Assembly (NCBI GenBank): GCA_964369845.1
Contig: CAYJFJ010000012.1
Span: forward strand, 1 to 31,915
Direction: 5' to 3'
Length of the DNA: 31,915 bases
DNA from: CAKOSP01 sp964369845
GTDB lineage: Bacteria; Bacillota_I; Bacilli_A; RF39; UBA660
The notes below the pieces were generated by a model. The model was not told the origin of the DNA and searched no databases. It worked only from the letters and a program-made list of their open reading frames with translations. Both the position numbers and the translations under genes were made by a program. Below, piece by piece: positions 23,501-30,512 of this stretch; position 1 is the first letter of the stretch, and every line of letters starts with the position of its first letter.

Positions 23501-23534
23501 AAGTTTCATATTATTAAGTATGAAGCTTTTTTTT
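23499..23534 (+). terminator. Terminator-like hairpin overlapping the yunB-like start codon
   Basis: AAAAGTTTCATA (23499-23510) pairs with TATGAAGCTTTT (23519-23530) with one G-U pair, and four more Ts follow. The stop of the upstream gene is at its 5' edge, and the ATG of the next gene (23520-23522) lies in the 3' arm. Confidence 0.75.
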
Positions 23535-24236
23535 GATTTGAAAAATAGAATTATTTTAATTATTATATTATTTATTGTAGGAATTATTTCTACAACTTTA
23601 AGTATGTTAAACTGGTATTTGGAAAAAGTTACTCCTAAAATAAATTTTTTAGTAGAAGAAAAACTTAAAAAAGTTACTTATGAAATAATAACAGATAAAA
23701 TTAATACTGATTTAATTAATGAAAATAATTTGAGAGATATTTTAAATATTACAAAAAATGAAGCAGGGGAAATTATTACTGTCGATTATAATTTAGAAAA
23801 AGCCTATACTGTGAATAGTACTATAAATAATTCTATAATTAATTCTATTAATAGTTTGGATGAAGCTTATTTAGAAAATTCTGAATTTTTATTAGGCGAA
23901 AATTCTATGTATATAAATGTTCCTTTATTTATTACAAGCGATTATGCTATAGTTTCTTCTTTAGGTCCTAAAATTCCAATTAAAGTTTCTTTTATTGGAA
24001 CGGTTATAACTAATTTAGAAACTAGAATAACTGATTATGGACTTAATAATGTTTTAAATGAAATTTACGTTAATGTTGAAATTGTTGAATTAATTACTAC
24101 TCCTGTTTCAACAGAAAAAATTTATATAGAATATGATATTTTAATAGATGCTACTATGATTAATGGTAGAGTACCAAGTTACTATGGTGGAGAAATTATA
24201 AGTAGTAGTAATATTTTAGATTCTTCTTTGCAATAA
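23520..24236 (+). CDS. Sporulation protein YunB-like
   Basis: 238 residues. One N-terminal membrane helix (about 9-29) precedes an extracytoplasmic domain. The order of blocks fits the YunB family as I know it: a P-x-I-x-x-L..K segment after the helix, an amphipathic N-terminal repeat with INSINSLDE, the GPKIPIKVSFIGTVITNLETRITDYGLNNVLNEIYVNV region and the closing GRVPSYYGGE. YunB is made in the mother cell under sigma-E in B. subtilis. The start is uncertain: ATG at 23520 has no Shine-Dalgarno sequence and lies in a hairpin; a TTG at 23538 is the only other early start, also without a site, and later starts would cut the membrane helix. Confidence 0.72.
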   Translation: MKLFFDLKNRIILIIILFIVGIISTTLSMLNWYLEKVTPKINFLVEEKLKKVTYEIITDKINTDLINENNLRDILNITKNEAGEIITVDYNLEKAYTVNSTINNSIINSINSLDEAYLENSEFLLGENSMYINVPLFITSDYAIVSSLGPKIPIKVSFIGTVITNLETRITDYGLNNVLNEIYVNVEIVELITTPVSTEKIYIEYDILIDATMINGRVPSYYGGEIISSSNILDSSLQ

Positions 24237-24262
24237 AAAAATTAACCTTGAATGGTTAATTT
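24235..24262 (-). terminator. Terminator of the guanine deaminase gene
   Basis: AAATTAACC and GGTTAATTT (24239-24262) with a 6-base loop. On the minus strand it runs into seven Ts (24235-24241 read as A on plus); the plus-strand T-tract is weak, so it mainly serves the minus-strand gene. Confidence 0.8.
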
Positions 24263-24731
24263 AATACATTTCTTTTTTATTGTTTTTTTCAAAAATTTCA
24301 AAACCTTCAATAGTAATTTCTCTATTTATTTGAATTAAATCTAGTAAGTTTTCTTTTCCCTCTAGAAATTTATATATTACATCATCTCTAAATCCAATTT
24401 TGTCTGCATCTTTTTGGGTATTTCCATAATATATAGTTTTTATATTTGACCATATTGCTGCGCTCATACACATTGGACATGGGTAACAACTAGTGTATAG
24501 TATATATCCTGTTAAGTCATGTGTGTTTAATTTTTTGCAAGCATTTCTTATAGCGCAAACTTCTGCGTGCATAGTAGGGTCTTTTTCTTTTAAAACCTCA
24601 TTTTTTCCAGTTGCAATTATGTTGCCGTTTGTATCTGCTATAAGTGCACCAAATGGTCCTCCATCTTGAAAATTATTTTTTTCATTTTCTAAAGATAGTT
24701 CTAAAGTTTTTTTCATTAATAATTCGTTCAT
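24261..24731 (-). CDS. guaD: Guanine deaminase (CDA fold)
   Basis: 156 residues. Hydrolyses guanine to xanthine and ammonia in purine salvage/catabolism. Zinc site: H55-A-E57 in PTMHAEVCAIR and P84-C-P-M-C88 in TSCYPCPMC. The B. subtilis-type guanine deaminase context is visible in GGPFGALI, RNACKKLNTHDLTGY and YYGNTQKDADKIGFRDDVIYK, which separates it from tRNA adenosine deaminase TadA. The ATG at 24729-24731 follows AGGTGAT; the GTG nine bases upstream overlaps that site. It starts 27 bases after the metK stop on the same strand, so it may be expressed with metK. Confidence 0.85.
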   Translation of the reverse strand: MNELLMKKTLELSLENEKNNFQDGGPFGALIADTNGNIIATGKNEVLKEKDPTMHAEVCAIRNACKKLNTHDLTGYILYTSCYPCPMCMSAAIWSNIKTIYYGNTQKDADKIGFRDDVIYKFLEGKENLLDLIQINREITIEGFEIFEKNNKKEMY

Positions 24732-24757
24732 TTTTATCACCTATGTAATTATAACAT

Positions 24758-25849
24758 TTATTTTATTTTTTCCCAAGGTAAATTTATATCGTTTCTACCA
24801 AAATGTCCATATGCAGCAGTTTGGTAATAAATAGGATTAAGTAAATCTAATTCTTTTATAATGTTTGAAACGCTAAAGTCAAAGTTTTCTTCAACATATT
24901 TATATAAGTTTTCTTCAGTAGTTAAGTTAGTACCAAATGTTTCGATAAATACTGATAATGGTTTACTCATACCAATTGCATAGCTAATTTCAATTTCACA
25001 TTTTTTTGCAAGTTTGCTTGCTACAATATTTTTTGCTACATATCTAGCGTAATACGCTCCTGATCTATCTACTTTAGATGGGTCTTTACTTGAAAAACAA
25101 CCTCCGCCAATTCGGCCAGCTCCTCCGTATGTGTCAACTACAATTTTTCTTCCTGTAGTTCCTGAATCTCCAAATGATCCACCAATGATAAATGATCCTG
25201 AGGTATTAATTAATAATTTAGTTTCGTTATCTATTAAATTTTCAGGTATGACCTTATTAATTACATTTTCTATTAAGTAACTTTTTATTTCATCTTGAGT
25301 AACGTTTTCACTGTGCTGAGTAGATATTACCAGTGTATCTATTCTTTTTGGCTCATTGTTTTCATATTCTACAGTTACTTGTGTTTTACCATCAGGTTTT
25401 AAAAATGTATCTTTGTTTTCTTTTCTTACTTTAGTAAGTCTTTGGGCAAGTCTATGTGCAAGTATGATAGGTAAAGGCATTAGTTCTTCTGTTTCATCTG
25501 TTGCATAACCAAACATTATCCCTTGGTCTCCAGCCATTGTTTCATTTTGCTCAACAGCATGATTAATTTCACTTGATTGTTTATTCACTTTAACTAAAAC
25601 TTTATATTCTTCTGTGTAACCAATTTCTTTAATTACATGTAGTGCTAATTTTTCATAATCTAGCGTTGCAGTTGTATTTGCTTCTCCATATACTAAAATT
25701 AAGTCATCTTTAATTGTTGCTTCAACAGCCATTTTACTATTTTTATCTTGTTTTAAGGCACTATCTAATATATAATCTGCTATCTTATCACATACTTTAT
25801 CTGGATGTCCTTCTGTAACTGATTCACTTGTAAAATAATATTTTTTCAT
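24758..25849 (-). CDS. metK: S-adenosylmethionine synthetase
   Basis: Makes S-adenosylmethionine from methionine and ATP. 363 residues, somewhat shorter than the usual 380-400. Motifs: SVTEGHPDKVCDKIAD (ATP/Met site His and Asp), GDQGIMFGYATDET, GRKIVVDTYGG, and the phosphate-binding loop as GGCFSSKDPSKVDRSGAYYARY (usually GGAFSGKD). All catalytic Lys/Asp/His positions seem kept. RBS GGAG lies just before the ATG. It is controlled by the SAM-I riboswitch in its leader, and guaD follows it. Confidence 0.96.
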   Translation of the reverse strand: MKKYYFTSESVTEGHPDKVCDKIADYILDSALKQDKNSKMAVEATIKDDLILVYGEANTTATLDYEKLALHVIKEIGYTEEYKVLVKVNKQSSEINHAVEQNETMAGDQGIMFGYATDETEELMPLPIILAHRLAQRLTKVRKENKDTFLKPDGKTQVTVEYENNEPKRIDTLVISTQHSENVTQDEIKSYLIENVINKVIPENLIDNETKLLINTSGSFIIGGSFGDSGTTGRKIVVDTYGGAGRIGGGCFSSKDPSKVDRSGAYYARYVAKNIVASKLAKKCEIEISYAIGMSKPLSVFIETFGTNLTTEENLYKYVEENFDFSVSNIIKELDLLNPIYYQTAAYGHFGRNDINLPWEKIK

Positions 25850-25877
25850 TTCTTTCTCCTTCTTGTAATTTATTTCA

Positions 25878-26005
25878 TAAAAATAAGACTCACGAATGAG
25901 TCTTTATATATACTTTTATCTCATTCATTGGTATTAGCATTACCACCTTACATGAGCAGGTTGGTATGAGTTCATAGAGCTAATTCTCTCCCTCATTCTG
26001 AATAA
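25878..26005 (-). promoter_or_regulatory. SAM-I riboswitch with terminator, controlling metK
   Basis: On the minus strand: P1 is TTATTCA (25999-26005) with TGAATGA (25921-25927). P2 has TGAG/CTCA, a kink-turn side GGA opposite TATGAA, GAG/CTC, and a loop ending ATTAG. P3 is ACC-ACCT/AGGT-GGT. The J3/4 strand TGCTAATACC contains CTAAT, which pairs with the P2-loop ATTAG, the SAM-I pseudoknot. The P1 3' strand can instead pair with the CTCATTC of the terminator AAGACTCA-TTCG-TGAGTCTT plus T-run (25879-25904). SAM binding should therefore favour termination before metK. Confidence 0.92.
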
Positions 26006-26016
26006 ATTACAATTTA

Positions 26017-26045
26017 ATTATATGATACTTCATTAAAAAAAGCAA
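26017..26045 (-). promoter_or_regulatory. Promoter of the metK transcript
   Basis: On the minus strand TTGCTT (26040-26045), 17 bases, TATAAT (26017-26022), placing the RNA start just before P1 of the riboswitch. Confidence 0.65.
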
Positions 26046-26897
26046 CTATTTTCTAGTTACTTCTTTTGCTAATGTTTTTTCTACGTCTTTTATAAGTTCG
26101 TTATATAATTTTTTGTAATTTTCTTTAATGTACTCAAGTTCTATATTAACAATGTCATCTCCACATAGTATTAAATCATTACTTGTGATACCTTGTTTTT
26201 TTAAATTTAAAATGGCACGCTCTAATAAATGAGGGCAATCATATAGTTTACTGAAATATATTGCAAAATCTAATTCACCTGAAATTAAATCGTCTTTTAT
26301 TTTTTCAACGAAATTATTGATTTTAATTAATAGTATATCAATTTTTTCTTCTAAAGAACTTTCTAAAATTAAATTTTCTATGTTTGCTCTTATAGATTTA
26401 TCTTTGAATTTTTCAATTAGTTTTTCTAAAATATATTCCTTGTATTCATTAGTTTCGATATTTTGTGCAAGATTTGTGTTATAAATTCTTAGAAATGATA
26501 ATGATTTTGTAATGTAATTGTCATTTTTATCTTTATCATTTTCAACATAAGAATTTAAGTTATGCATTTGTAAAAACATTTCAAGTGTAGTTTGAACTTT
26601 TAAAATAAATGCGTATGTATATTTATACTGACCTAAGTTGCTTTCTATTAATGTGTATAAATGTTCATTTAAATTACCAAAAGCAAAGTCACTTTGATTA
26701 TTTAAAGTTTCTTTAAATTTATTTTCTAAATCATTATAATATTCTTGAGCTACTTTTGACTCTTTATTACTAATAACTATTTCTAAAACTTTCTCAATTT
26801 TATCTTGTATACTCACTTCTTTATTAGTTAAAAAGTTTTCAAGTTCCTTTTCTTTTGTAACTTTATTTATATTATTAAACTTTATTATATTTGTCAT
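26046..26897 (-). CDS. Helical cytoplasmic protein of unknown function
   Basis: 283 residues, not recognised. There is no signal peptide, membrane segment or obvious catalytic motif. It is almost entirely predicted helix with many Glu, Lys, Asn and Leu residues; a segment IEKVLEIVISNKESKVAQEYYNDLENKF suggests coiled-coil packing. The start ATG follows GGGGAAAT, with a good promoter upstream. It is divergent from the HD-domain gene and ends right at the -35 box of the metK promoter. Confidence 0.7.
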   Translation of the reverse strand: MTNIIKFNNINKVTKEKELENFLTNKEVSIQDKIEKVLEIVISNKESKVAQEYYNDLENKFKETLNNQSDFAFGNLNEHLYTLIESNLGQYKYTYAFILKVQTTLEMFLQMHNLNSYVENDKDKNDNYITKSLSFLRIYNTNLAQNIETNEYKEYILEKLIEKFKDKSIRANIENLILESSLEEKIDILLIKINNFVEKIKDDLISGELDFAIYFSKLYDCPHLLERAILNLKKQGITSNDLILCGDDIVNIELEYIKENYKKLYNELIKDVEKTLAKEVTRK

Positions 26898-26917
26898 ATT
26901 TCCCCTTAATTACACAT

Positions 26918-26946
26918 ATTGTAACATAAAACATACATTTTTGCAA
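26918..26946 (-). promoter_or_regulatory. Promoter of the helical unknown protein gene
   Basis: On the minus strand TTGCAA (26941-26946), 17 bases, TACAAT (26918-26923). The -35 box is its own reverse complement. A TATAAT at 26968-26973 on the plus strand is the likely -10 box of the divergent HD-domain gene. Confidence 0.65.
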
Positions 26947-26998
26947 TTTTTTATATAATATTTGTGTTATAATATATTCAGTTATTTGAGGAGGCTAT

Positions 26999-27928
26999 AT
27001 GAATAAACAATATTTTATACAAAGAGGAATTTTAAATAAAGAGGTTAATGATTCGAAAAATCTTTTTGATTTGGTAAAATTTCAGTATATGGGTTCTTTT
27101 GAATTTGAGGGTGATTCACTTAATAAGTCTTTATCTAGAATGAAACAAAGTCAAAATTCTTATAGTACTTTCGAATTTAAAAATATTGTTGATCATAAGA
27201 ATCAGACTCTTAAAATATTTTCTTTAAAAAACAAAATGTCACAAAATCAAGAAATTCTTTTACAATTACTTAATAATAAATTGAATTTAAAAGAATATTC
27301 TGGTTTTTGTGAATATTTAAATTCTGATAATAAATGCGATGTTAACTTTTGGTGGGATATTGAAAATGATTTTTTCTTTTATTTTGATGATGAATTTAAA
27401 ATTAAATACGATAAAATTTTAAAAAATGAAATATGTTTAGATACTCCATATATTGAATGGTTTAATATTGTTAAAGATATTTTGAGAAATAAAGAGTTTT
27501 TAAAAAGAAGATATTATAAACACCATGGTGATGAAAGTGTTTATAGACATTCTATGTTAGTATCCTATAATAGCTTTTTGGTTGCTAAAAAATTAAATCT
27601 AAATTATAAAGAAGCTGCTATAGCAGGGTTATTGCACGACTTTTATTATAAACCTTGGCAAGGTCTTGAAGTATCTCCTCCTTTTTTTAAAATGCATGGT
27701 TTTGTTCATGCAAGTGAAGCTTTAGATAATTCTATACTGCATTTCGAAGAAATTTTAGATCCTATTATTTGTAATGCAATTAAGTGTCATATGTTCCCAA
27801 TTAATAAAGATATTCCGAAGCACAAAATTAGCTGGATTGTTAACATAGTAGATAAATATGTTTCACTTACTATATTAAAGGATTTGAAAAATTTACCAAG
27901 TTATATAGGTATTAGGAAGAGAAAATAA
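26999..27928 (+). CDS. HD-domain protein with uncharacterised N-terminal domain
   Basis: 309 residues, cytoplasmic. The C-terminal half is an HD metal-dependent phosphohydrolase domain: H184 (YRHSML), H213-D214 (GLLHDFYYKPW), H237 (GFVHASEA), H264 (IKCHMF) and D285 (NIVDKYVS). All ligands of the H...HD...D core are present, so phosphomonoesterase or phosphodiesterase activity is expected on an unknown, possibly nucleotide, substrate. The first 145 residues form a separate domain with the distinctive FQYMGSFEFEGDSLNKSL (28-45) and aromatic FWWDIENDFFFYFDDEF. The ATG follows GAGGAGG. Two bases separate it from the WYL-like regulator, so the two are one operon. Confidence 0.8.
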   Translation: MNKQYFIQRGILNKEVNDSKNLFDLVKFQYMGSFEFEGDSLNKSLSRMKQSQNSYSTFEFKNIVDHKNQTLKIFSLKNKMSQNQEILLQLLNNKLNLKEYSGFCEYLNSDNKCDVNFWWDIENDFFFYFDDEFKIKYDKILKNEICLDTPYIEWFNIVKDILRNKEFLKRRYYKHHGDESVYRHSMLVSYNSFLVAKKLNLNYKEAAIAGLLHDFYYKPWQGLEVSPPFFKMHGFVHASEALDNSILHFEEILDPIICNAIKCHMFPINKDIPKHKISWIVNIVDKYVSLTILKDLKNLPSYIGIRKRK

Positions 27929-27930
27929 TT

Positions 27931-28521
27931 ATGTCTAAAATTACTAATATATTTTACATGCTAGATTTACTTAGTTCTGGAAATAAATATACTGTAAATC
28001 AGTTAGCTGAAAAAATAAATGTTACTCCAAGAATGGTAAGATATTATAAAAAAACTCTAGAAGAAGCTGGAATTTATATAGATTCTTATTTAGGTTATGA
28101 TGGAGGATATTTTTTAAATAAATCATTACCTAAGTATTTAAATTTAAATAAATATGATTTAGAGCTTATGTATGATGTTAAAAATATTTTAATTCAAAAA
28201 AATTACAATAAAATAAAATCTTATAATAAACTTATAGATAAATTATCTAATATTTATAATGTGGAAGAAGAAAAAAGTAAATTTATAATTAATTATAAAG
28301 AAACAACTTTTTTAGAAATTTTTGATATAATAAATGAGGCTATAACTAAAAAACAATCTGTTAAAATAGTTTATAGAAATCTAGCTGGCGATTTTAAAGA
28401 AAGAGAAATTGAACCAATATATATTTTTGAATATGATGGTAATATGTTAGTAACTGCATTTTGTAAATTTCGTAGCGACTTTAGACATTTTGAATTTTCT
28501 AGAATTGAATCTATTATATAG
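27931..28521 (+). CDS. HTH/WYL-type transcriptional regulator, short form
   Basis: 196 residues. N-terminal winged helix (about 1-65: YTVNQLAEKINVTPRMVRYYKKTLEEAGIYIDS....GGYFL), a helical linker, then a WYL-type domain (about 130-196) with VKIVYRNLAGDFKEREIEPIYIFEYDGNMLVTAFCKFRSDFRHFEFSRIESI. The literal WYL triad is not kept (it reads MLVTAFC), and the C-terminal WCX extension is missing. WYL domains bind nucleic acids or nucleotides and control defence and DNA-damage genes in other bacteria. The ligand here is unknown. It follows the HD-domain gene directly and may regulate it. Confidence 0.8.
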   Translation: MSKITNIFYMLDLLSSGNKYTVNQLAEKINVTPRMVRYYKKTLEEAGIYIDSYLGYDGGYFLNKSLPKYLNLNKYDLELMYDVKNILIQKNYNKIKSYNKLIDKLSNIYNVEEEKSKFIINYKETTFLEIFDIINEAITKKQSVKIVYRNLAGDFKEREIEPIYIFEYDGNMLVTAFCKFRSDFRHFEFSRIESII

Positions 28522-28568
28522 ACCATATATTTCCTATAAATAGTTTATACTTTTTTTAAGGAGTGTAT

Positions 28569-29165
28569 ATGAAAGAAATAGAAATATTAGTAAATTTTGA
28601 TAATAGTAAAGAAGAAGTATTAGAAATTTTAAAGTCGTTTGAAAAAGTTAACAAAAAAAGAATTGTAGATGTTTACTACTACGATGAACTAAGAAATAAT
28701 TTAAAACCTGAAAAAGATACAAGGGTTAATGAAATTTTTAGGTTAAGAAAAAAGGATGATGTTAGTATTTTAACTTATAAGAAAAATTATTTTGATGATA
28801 AAACTTGGCTATATTCAGATGAATATGAAACTACTATTGGTGAGTATGAAGTTTTAGAAAATATTATAAGTATGCTTGGCTTAAAGGAGTTAATTAAGTT
28901 AGATAATACTAGAACTACTTATAAATATGATAAATATGAAATAGTTTTAGATGAACTAAATGAAGTAGGTATTTTTTTAGAAGTAGAAGTTATGGCTAAT
29001 CCTGAAGAAGATCATATAAAAATAAAAAAAGACATTTATAATTTTATAAAGTCTTTAGGTCTTAAGAATTTAAGAGTTTTAAATGTAGGTAAAAACCAAA
29101 TGTTACTTAGAAAGAAAATGGGTTTTGAAAATATTTTTACATATATAGATTTAGATAATTTGTAG
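28569..29165 (+). CDS. CYTH-domain protein (class IV adenylate cyclase/thiamine-triphosphatase superfamily)
   Basis: 198 residues. CYTH enzymes act on triphosphates inside an eight-stranded tunnel lined with charged residues. Alternating acidic/basic strands fit: EIEILVNF at the N-terminus, FRLRKKDD, LTYKKN, RTTYKYDKYEIVLDEL and FLEVEVM. The family's first motif ExExK reads E-I-E-I-L, so its Lys is missing, and activity is not assured. The ATG at 28569 follows AAGGAG; the GTG six bases earlier overlaps it. It ends in the hairpin shared with the convergent phosphoesterase. Substrate unknown: ATP (to cAMP) or inorganic/thiamine triphosphate are the family's options. Confidence 0.8.
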   Translation: MKEIEILVNFDNSKEEVLEILKSFEKVNKKRIVDVYYYDELRNNLKPEKDTRVNEIFRLRKKDDVSILTYKKNYFDDKTWLYSDEYETTIGEYEVLENIISMLGLKELIKLDNTRTTYKYDKYEIVLDELNEVGIFLEVEVMANPEEDHIKIKKDIYNFIKSLGLKNLRVLNVGKNQMLLRKKMGFENIFTYIDLDNL

Positions 29166-29184
29166 TTATCTAAATCTTTTTTTT
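29148..29184 (+). terminator. Terminator of the CYTH gene
   Basis: GATTTAGATAA (29148-29158), loop of seven, TTATCTAAATC (29166-29176), then eight Ts. It contains the stop codons of both convergent genes. Confidence 0.9.
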
Positions 29185-30035
29185 ATGTTTATATCTATAA
29201 TTTGTGGTGGAATTAGAAAATCCATAATAGGCATTTCTGCTTTATGAATTCCACTTGTAATAATTGCTTCTAAATTTTTATATGTTATATTTCCTCTAGC
29301 TATTTTTGGAAACACACTTTTGTTAGGAGCAAATAATCCTATTTTAGATGTAGTGTAATTTTCTATAAAGTTTGGCATTAAACCGTTATGCATATGTCCA
29401 CATAATAATAAATTAGTTTTTTCATAAAGCTTTAAATATTCTAAAACATCTTCTTTTAAAATATTAAAAGGTGAATGAAGTAGTGATACTTTATACTTGT
29501 CACTTATCATTTCACTTAGGACTTGATTTAGCTTTATTTGCTTTATTTCTTGATAAAAACTTTCTATTGATTCTTTGTCTTTTAGATAATGTTCTGCTGG
29601 TAATACATGACCACTGAAACTTATGTTTTCAAAATTTATTGCCTTATTATTTAATAAATGTAAATTTGTAATACTGCTTAGTTCATTTATAAAAGATTTG
29701 TTTTCATATGGAGTCCAAATGTTTTTTTCGTTTTTTGAAAATACATCGTGATTACCAAGAGTAACCATTAATGGTGCTACTTTAGCAAAATTTTCTAAAT
29801 AGCTTAGTAATATATCATATTCTTGTTTATTAGTATTTGCATCTTGTAATAAATCTCCGCAAATACATGTGTATGTAGGTGATGTGTACTTTAAATACTC
29901 CAATATACTTTTTAGAGTAATCAAATTAGATTTTTTTGAATAATGAATATCAGAAAGTAAACATAATTTTATTTTTTCTTTTATATCATTTGTAAGCAAA
30001 TCATAGCTTTTATTTTTAATTTTTTGTCTAATCAT
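29166..30035 (-). CDS. Calcineurin-like metallophosphoesterase (YkuE-like)
   Basis: 289 residues. All five metal-binding motifs are seen: D29-I-H31 (LLSDIHYS), G60-D61 (CICGDLLQD), G93-N-H-D96 (LGNHDVF), H186 (LLHSPF) and G212-H-M-H215 (CGHMHNG). No signal peptide or membrane segment is evident, unlike membrane-anchored relatives. The substrate cannot be told; relatives act on phosphodiesters, nucleotides or lipids. The ATG is preceded by AGAAAG, with a TATAAT directly abutting it that is not the promoter in use, because a full promoter lies upstream with proper spacing. It is convergent with the CYTH gene. Confidence 0.9.
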   Translation of the reverse strand: MIRQKIKNKSYDLLTNDIKEKIKLCLLSDIHYSKKSNLITLKSILEYLKYTSPTYTCICGDLLQDANTNKQEYDILLSYLENFAKVAPLMVTLGNHDVFSKNEKNIWTPYENKSFINELSSITNLHLLNNKAINFENISFSGHVLPAEHYLKDKESIESFYQEIKQIKLNQVLSEMISDKYKVSLLHSPFNILKEDVLEYLKLYEKTNLLLCGHMHNGLMPNFIENYTTSKIGLFAPNKSVFPKIARGNITYKNLEAIITSGIHKAEMPIMDFLIPPQIIDINIKKRFR

Positions 30036-30062
30036 ATTATACTTTCTTTCTGCGCAGTATTT

Positions 30063-30091
30063 ATCATATACAATTTAGATAAATAAGTCAA
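30063..30091 (-). promoter_or_regulatory. Promoter of the metallophosphoesterase gene
   Basis: On the minus strand TTGACT (30086-30091), 17 bases, TATGAT (30063-30068), giving a leader of about 20 bases. Confidence 0.75.
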
Positions 30092-30141
30092 TCAGATAAA
30101 TGTATGTTATAATATTCTAAAGACGTTTAAAGGAGTTTTGT

Positions 30142-30429
30142 ATGAAAATTTTTAAAAATAACCCATCAATAGATGATTTAAATTGTGAAAGTGGTTTTAC
30201 TTTAGTTTATTTTTATGAAGAGTATATAATTATAGGTGAACATGCTTCTAATTTTGAAAATTTTATGTACTCTTTTTGTGAAAGTTATCCAGTAAATGAT
30301 AATGTTCCAGATTTTGTATCTTTAGATGATATATTAAATAGAGCTTTTTTAATTCATAATGATTGTAAAAAAATCGCAATATATGACTCTAATGCTAGAG
30401 TTATTTGTGAAAAAAGAAGTACCAAGTAG
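30142..30429 (+). CDS. Short protein of unknown function
   Basis: 95 residues, not recognised. Mixed alpha/beta, rather acidic, with four Cys residues; no signal peptide or membrane segment. Aromatic strands (GFTLVYFYEEYIIIGEH) and a later VSLDDILNRAFLIHNDCKKIAIYD suggest a small folded domain. The ATG follows AAAGGAG. TATAAT at 30108-30113 is a likely -10 box. It is divergent from the phosphoesterase. Confidence 0.7.
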   Translation: MKIFKNNPSIDDLNCESGFTLVYFYEEYIIIGEHASNFENFMYSFCESYPVNDNVPDFVSLDDILNRAFLIHNDCKKIAIYDSNARVICEKRSTK

Positions 30430-30465
30430 AAAGATATATATTTATTTTTAAAAACATTTTAAAAG

Positions 30466-30494
30466 TTGTGCTACTCTTGTTAGTATGATAAAAT
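30466..30494 (+). promoter_or_regulatory. Probable promoter of the 413-residue protein gene
   Basis: TTGTGC (30466-30471), 17 bases, TAAAAT (30489-30494), 18 bases before the start codon. Confidence 0.5.
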
Positions 30495-30512
30495 TATTGT
30501 AGGTGAATGTAT

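Noticed and set aside
24261..24731. tRNA adenosine deaminase TadA.
   Set aside because: The zinc motifs are shared, but KIGFRDDVIYK and RNACKKLNTHDL fit guanine deaminase rather than TadA.
25878..26005. SAM-III (SMK box) as the metK regulator.
   Set aside because: The P2 kink-turn, the P2-loop/J3-4 pseudoknot and a separate terminator well upstream of the ribosome binding site fit SAM-I; SMK elements sequester the Shine-Dalgarno sequence.
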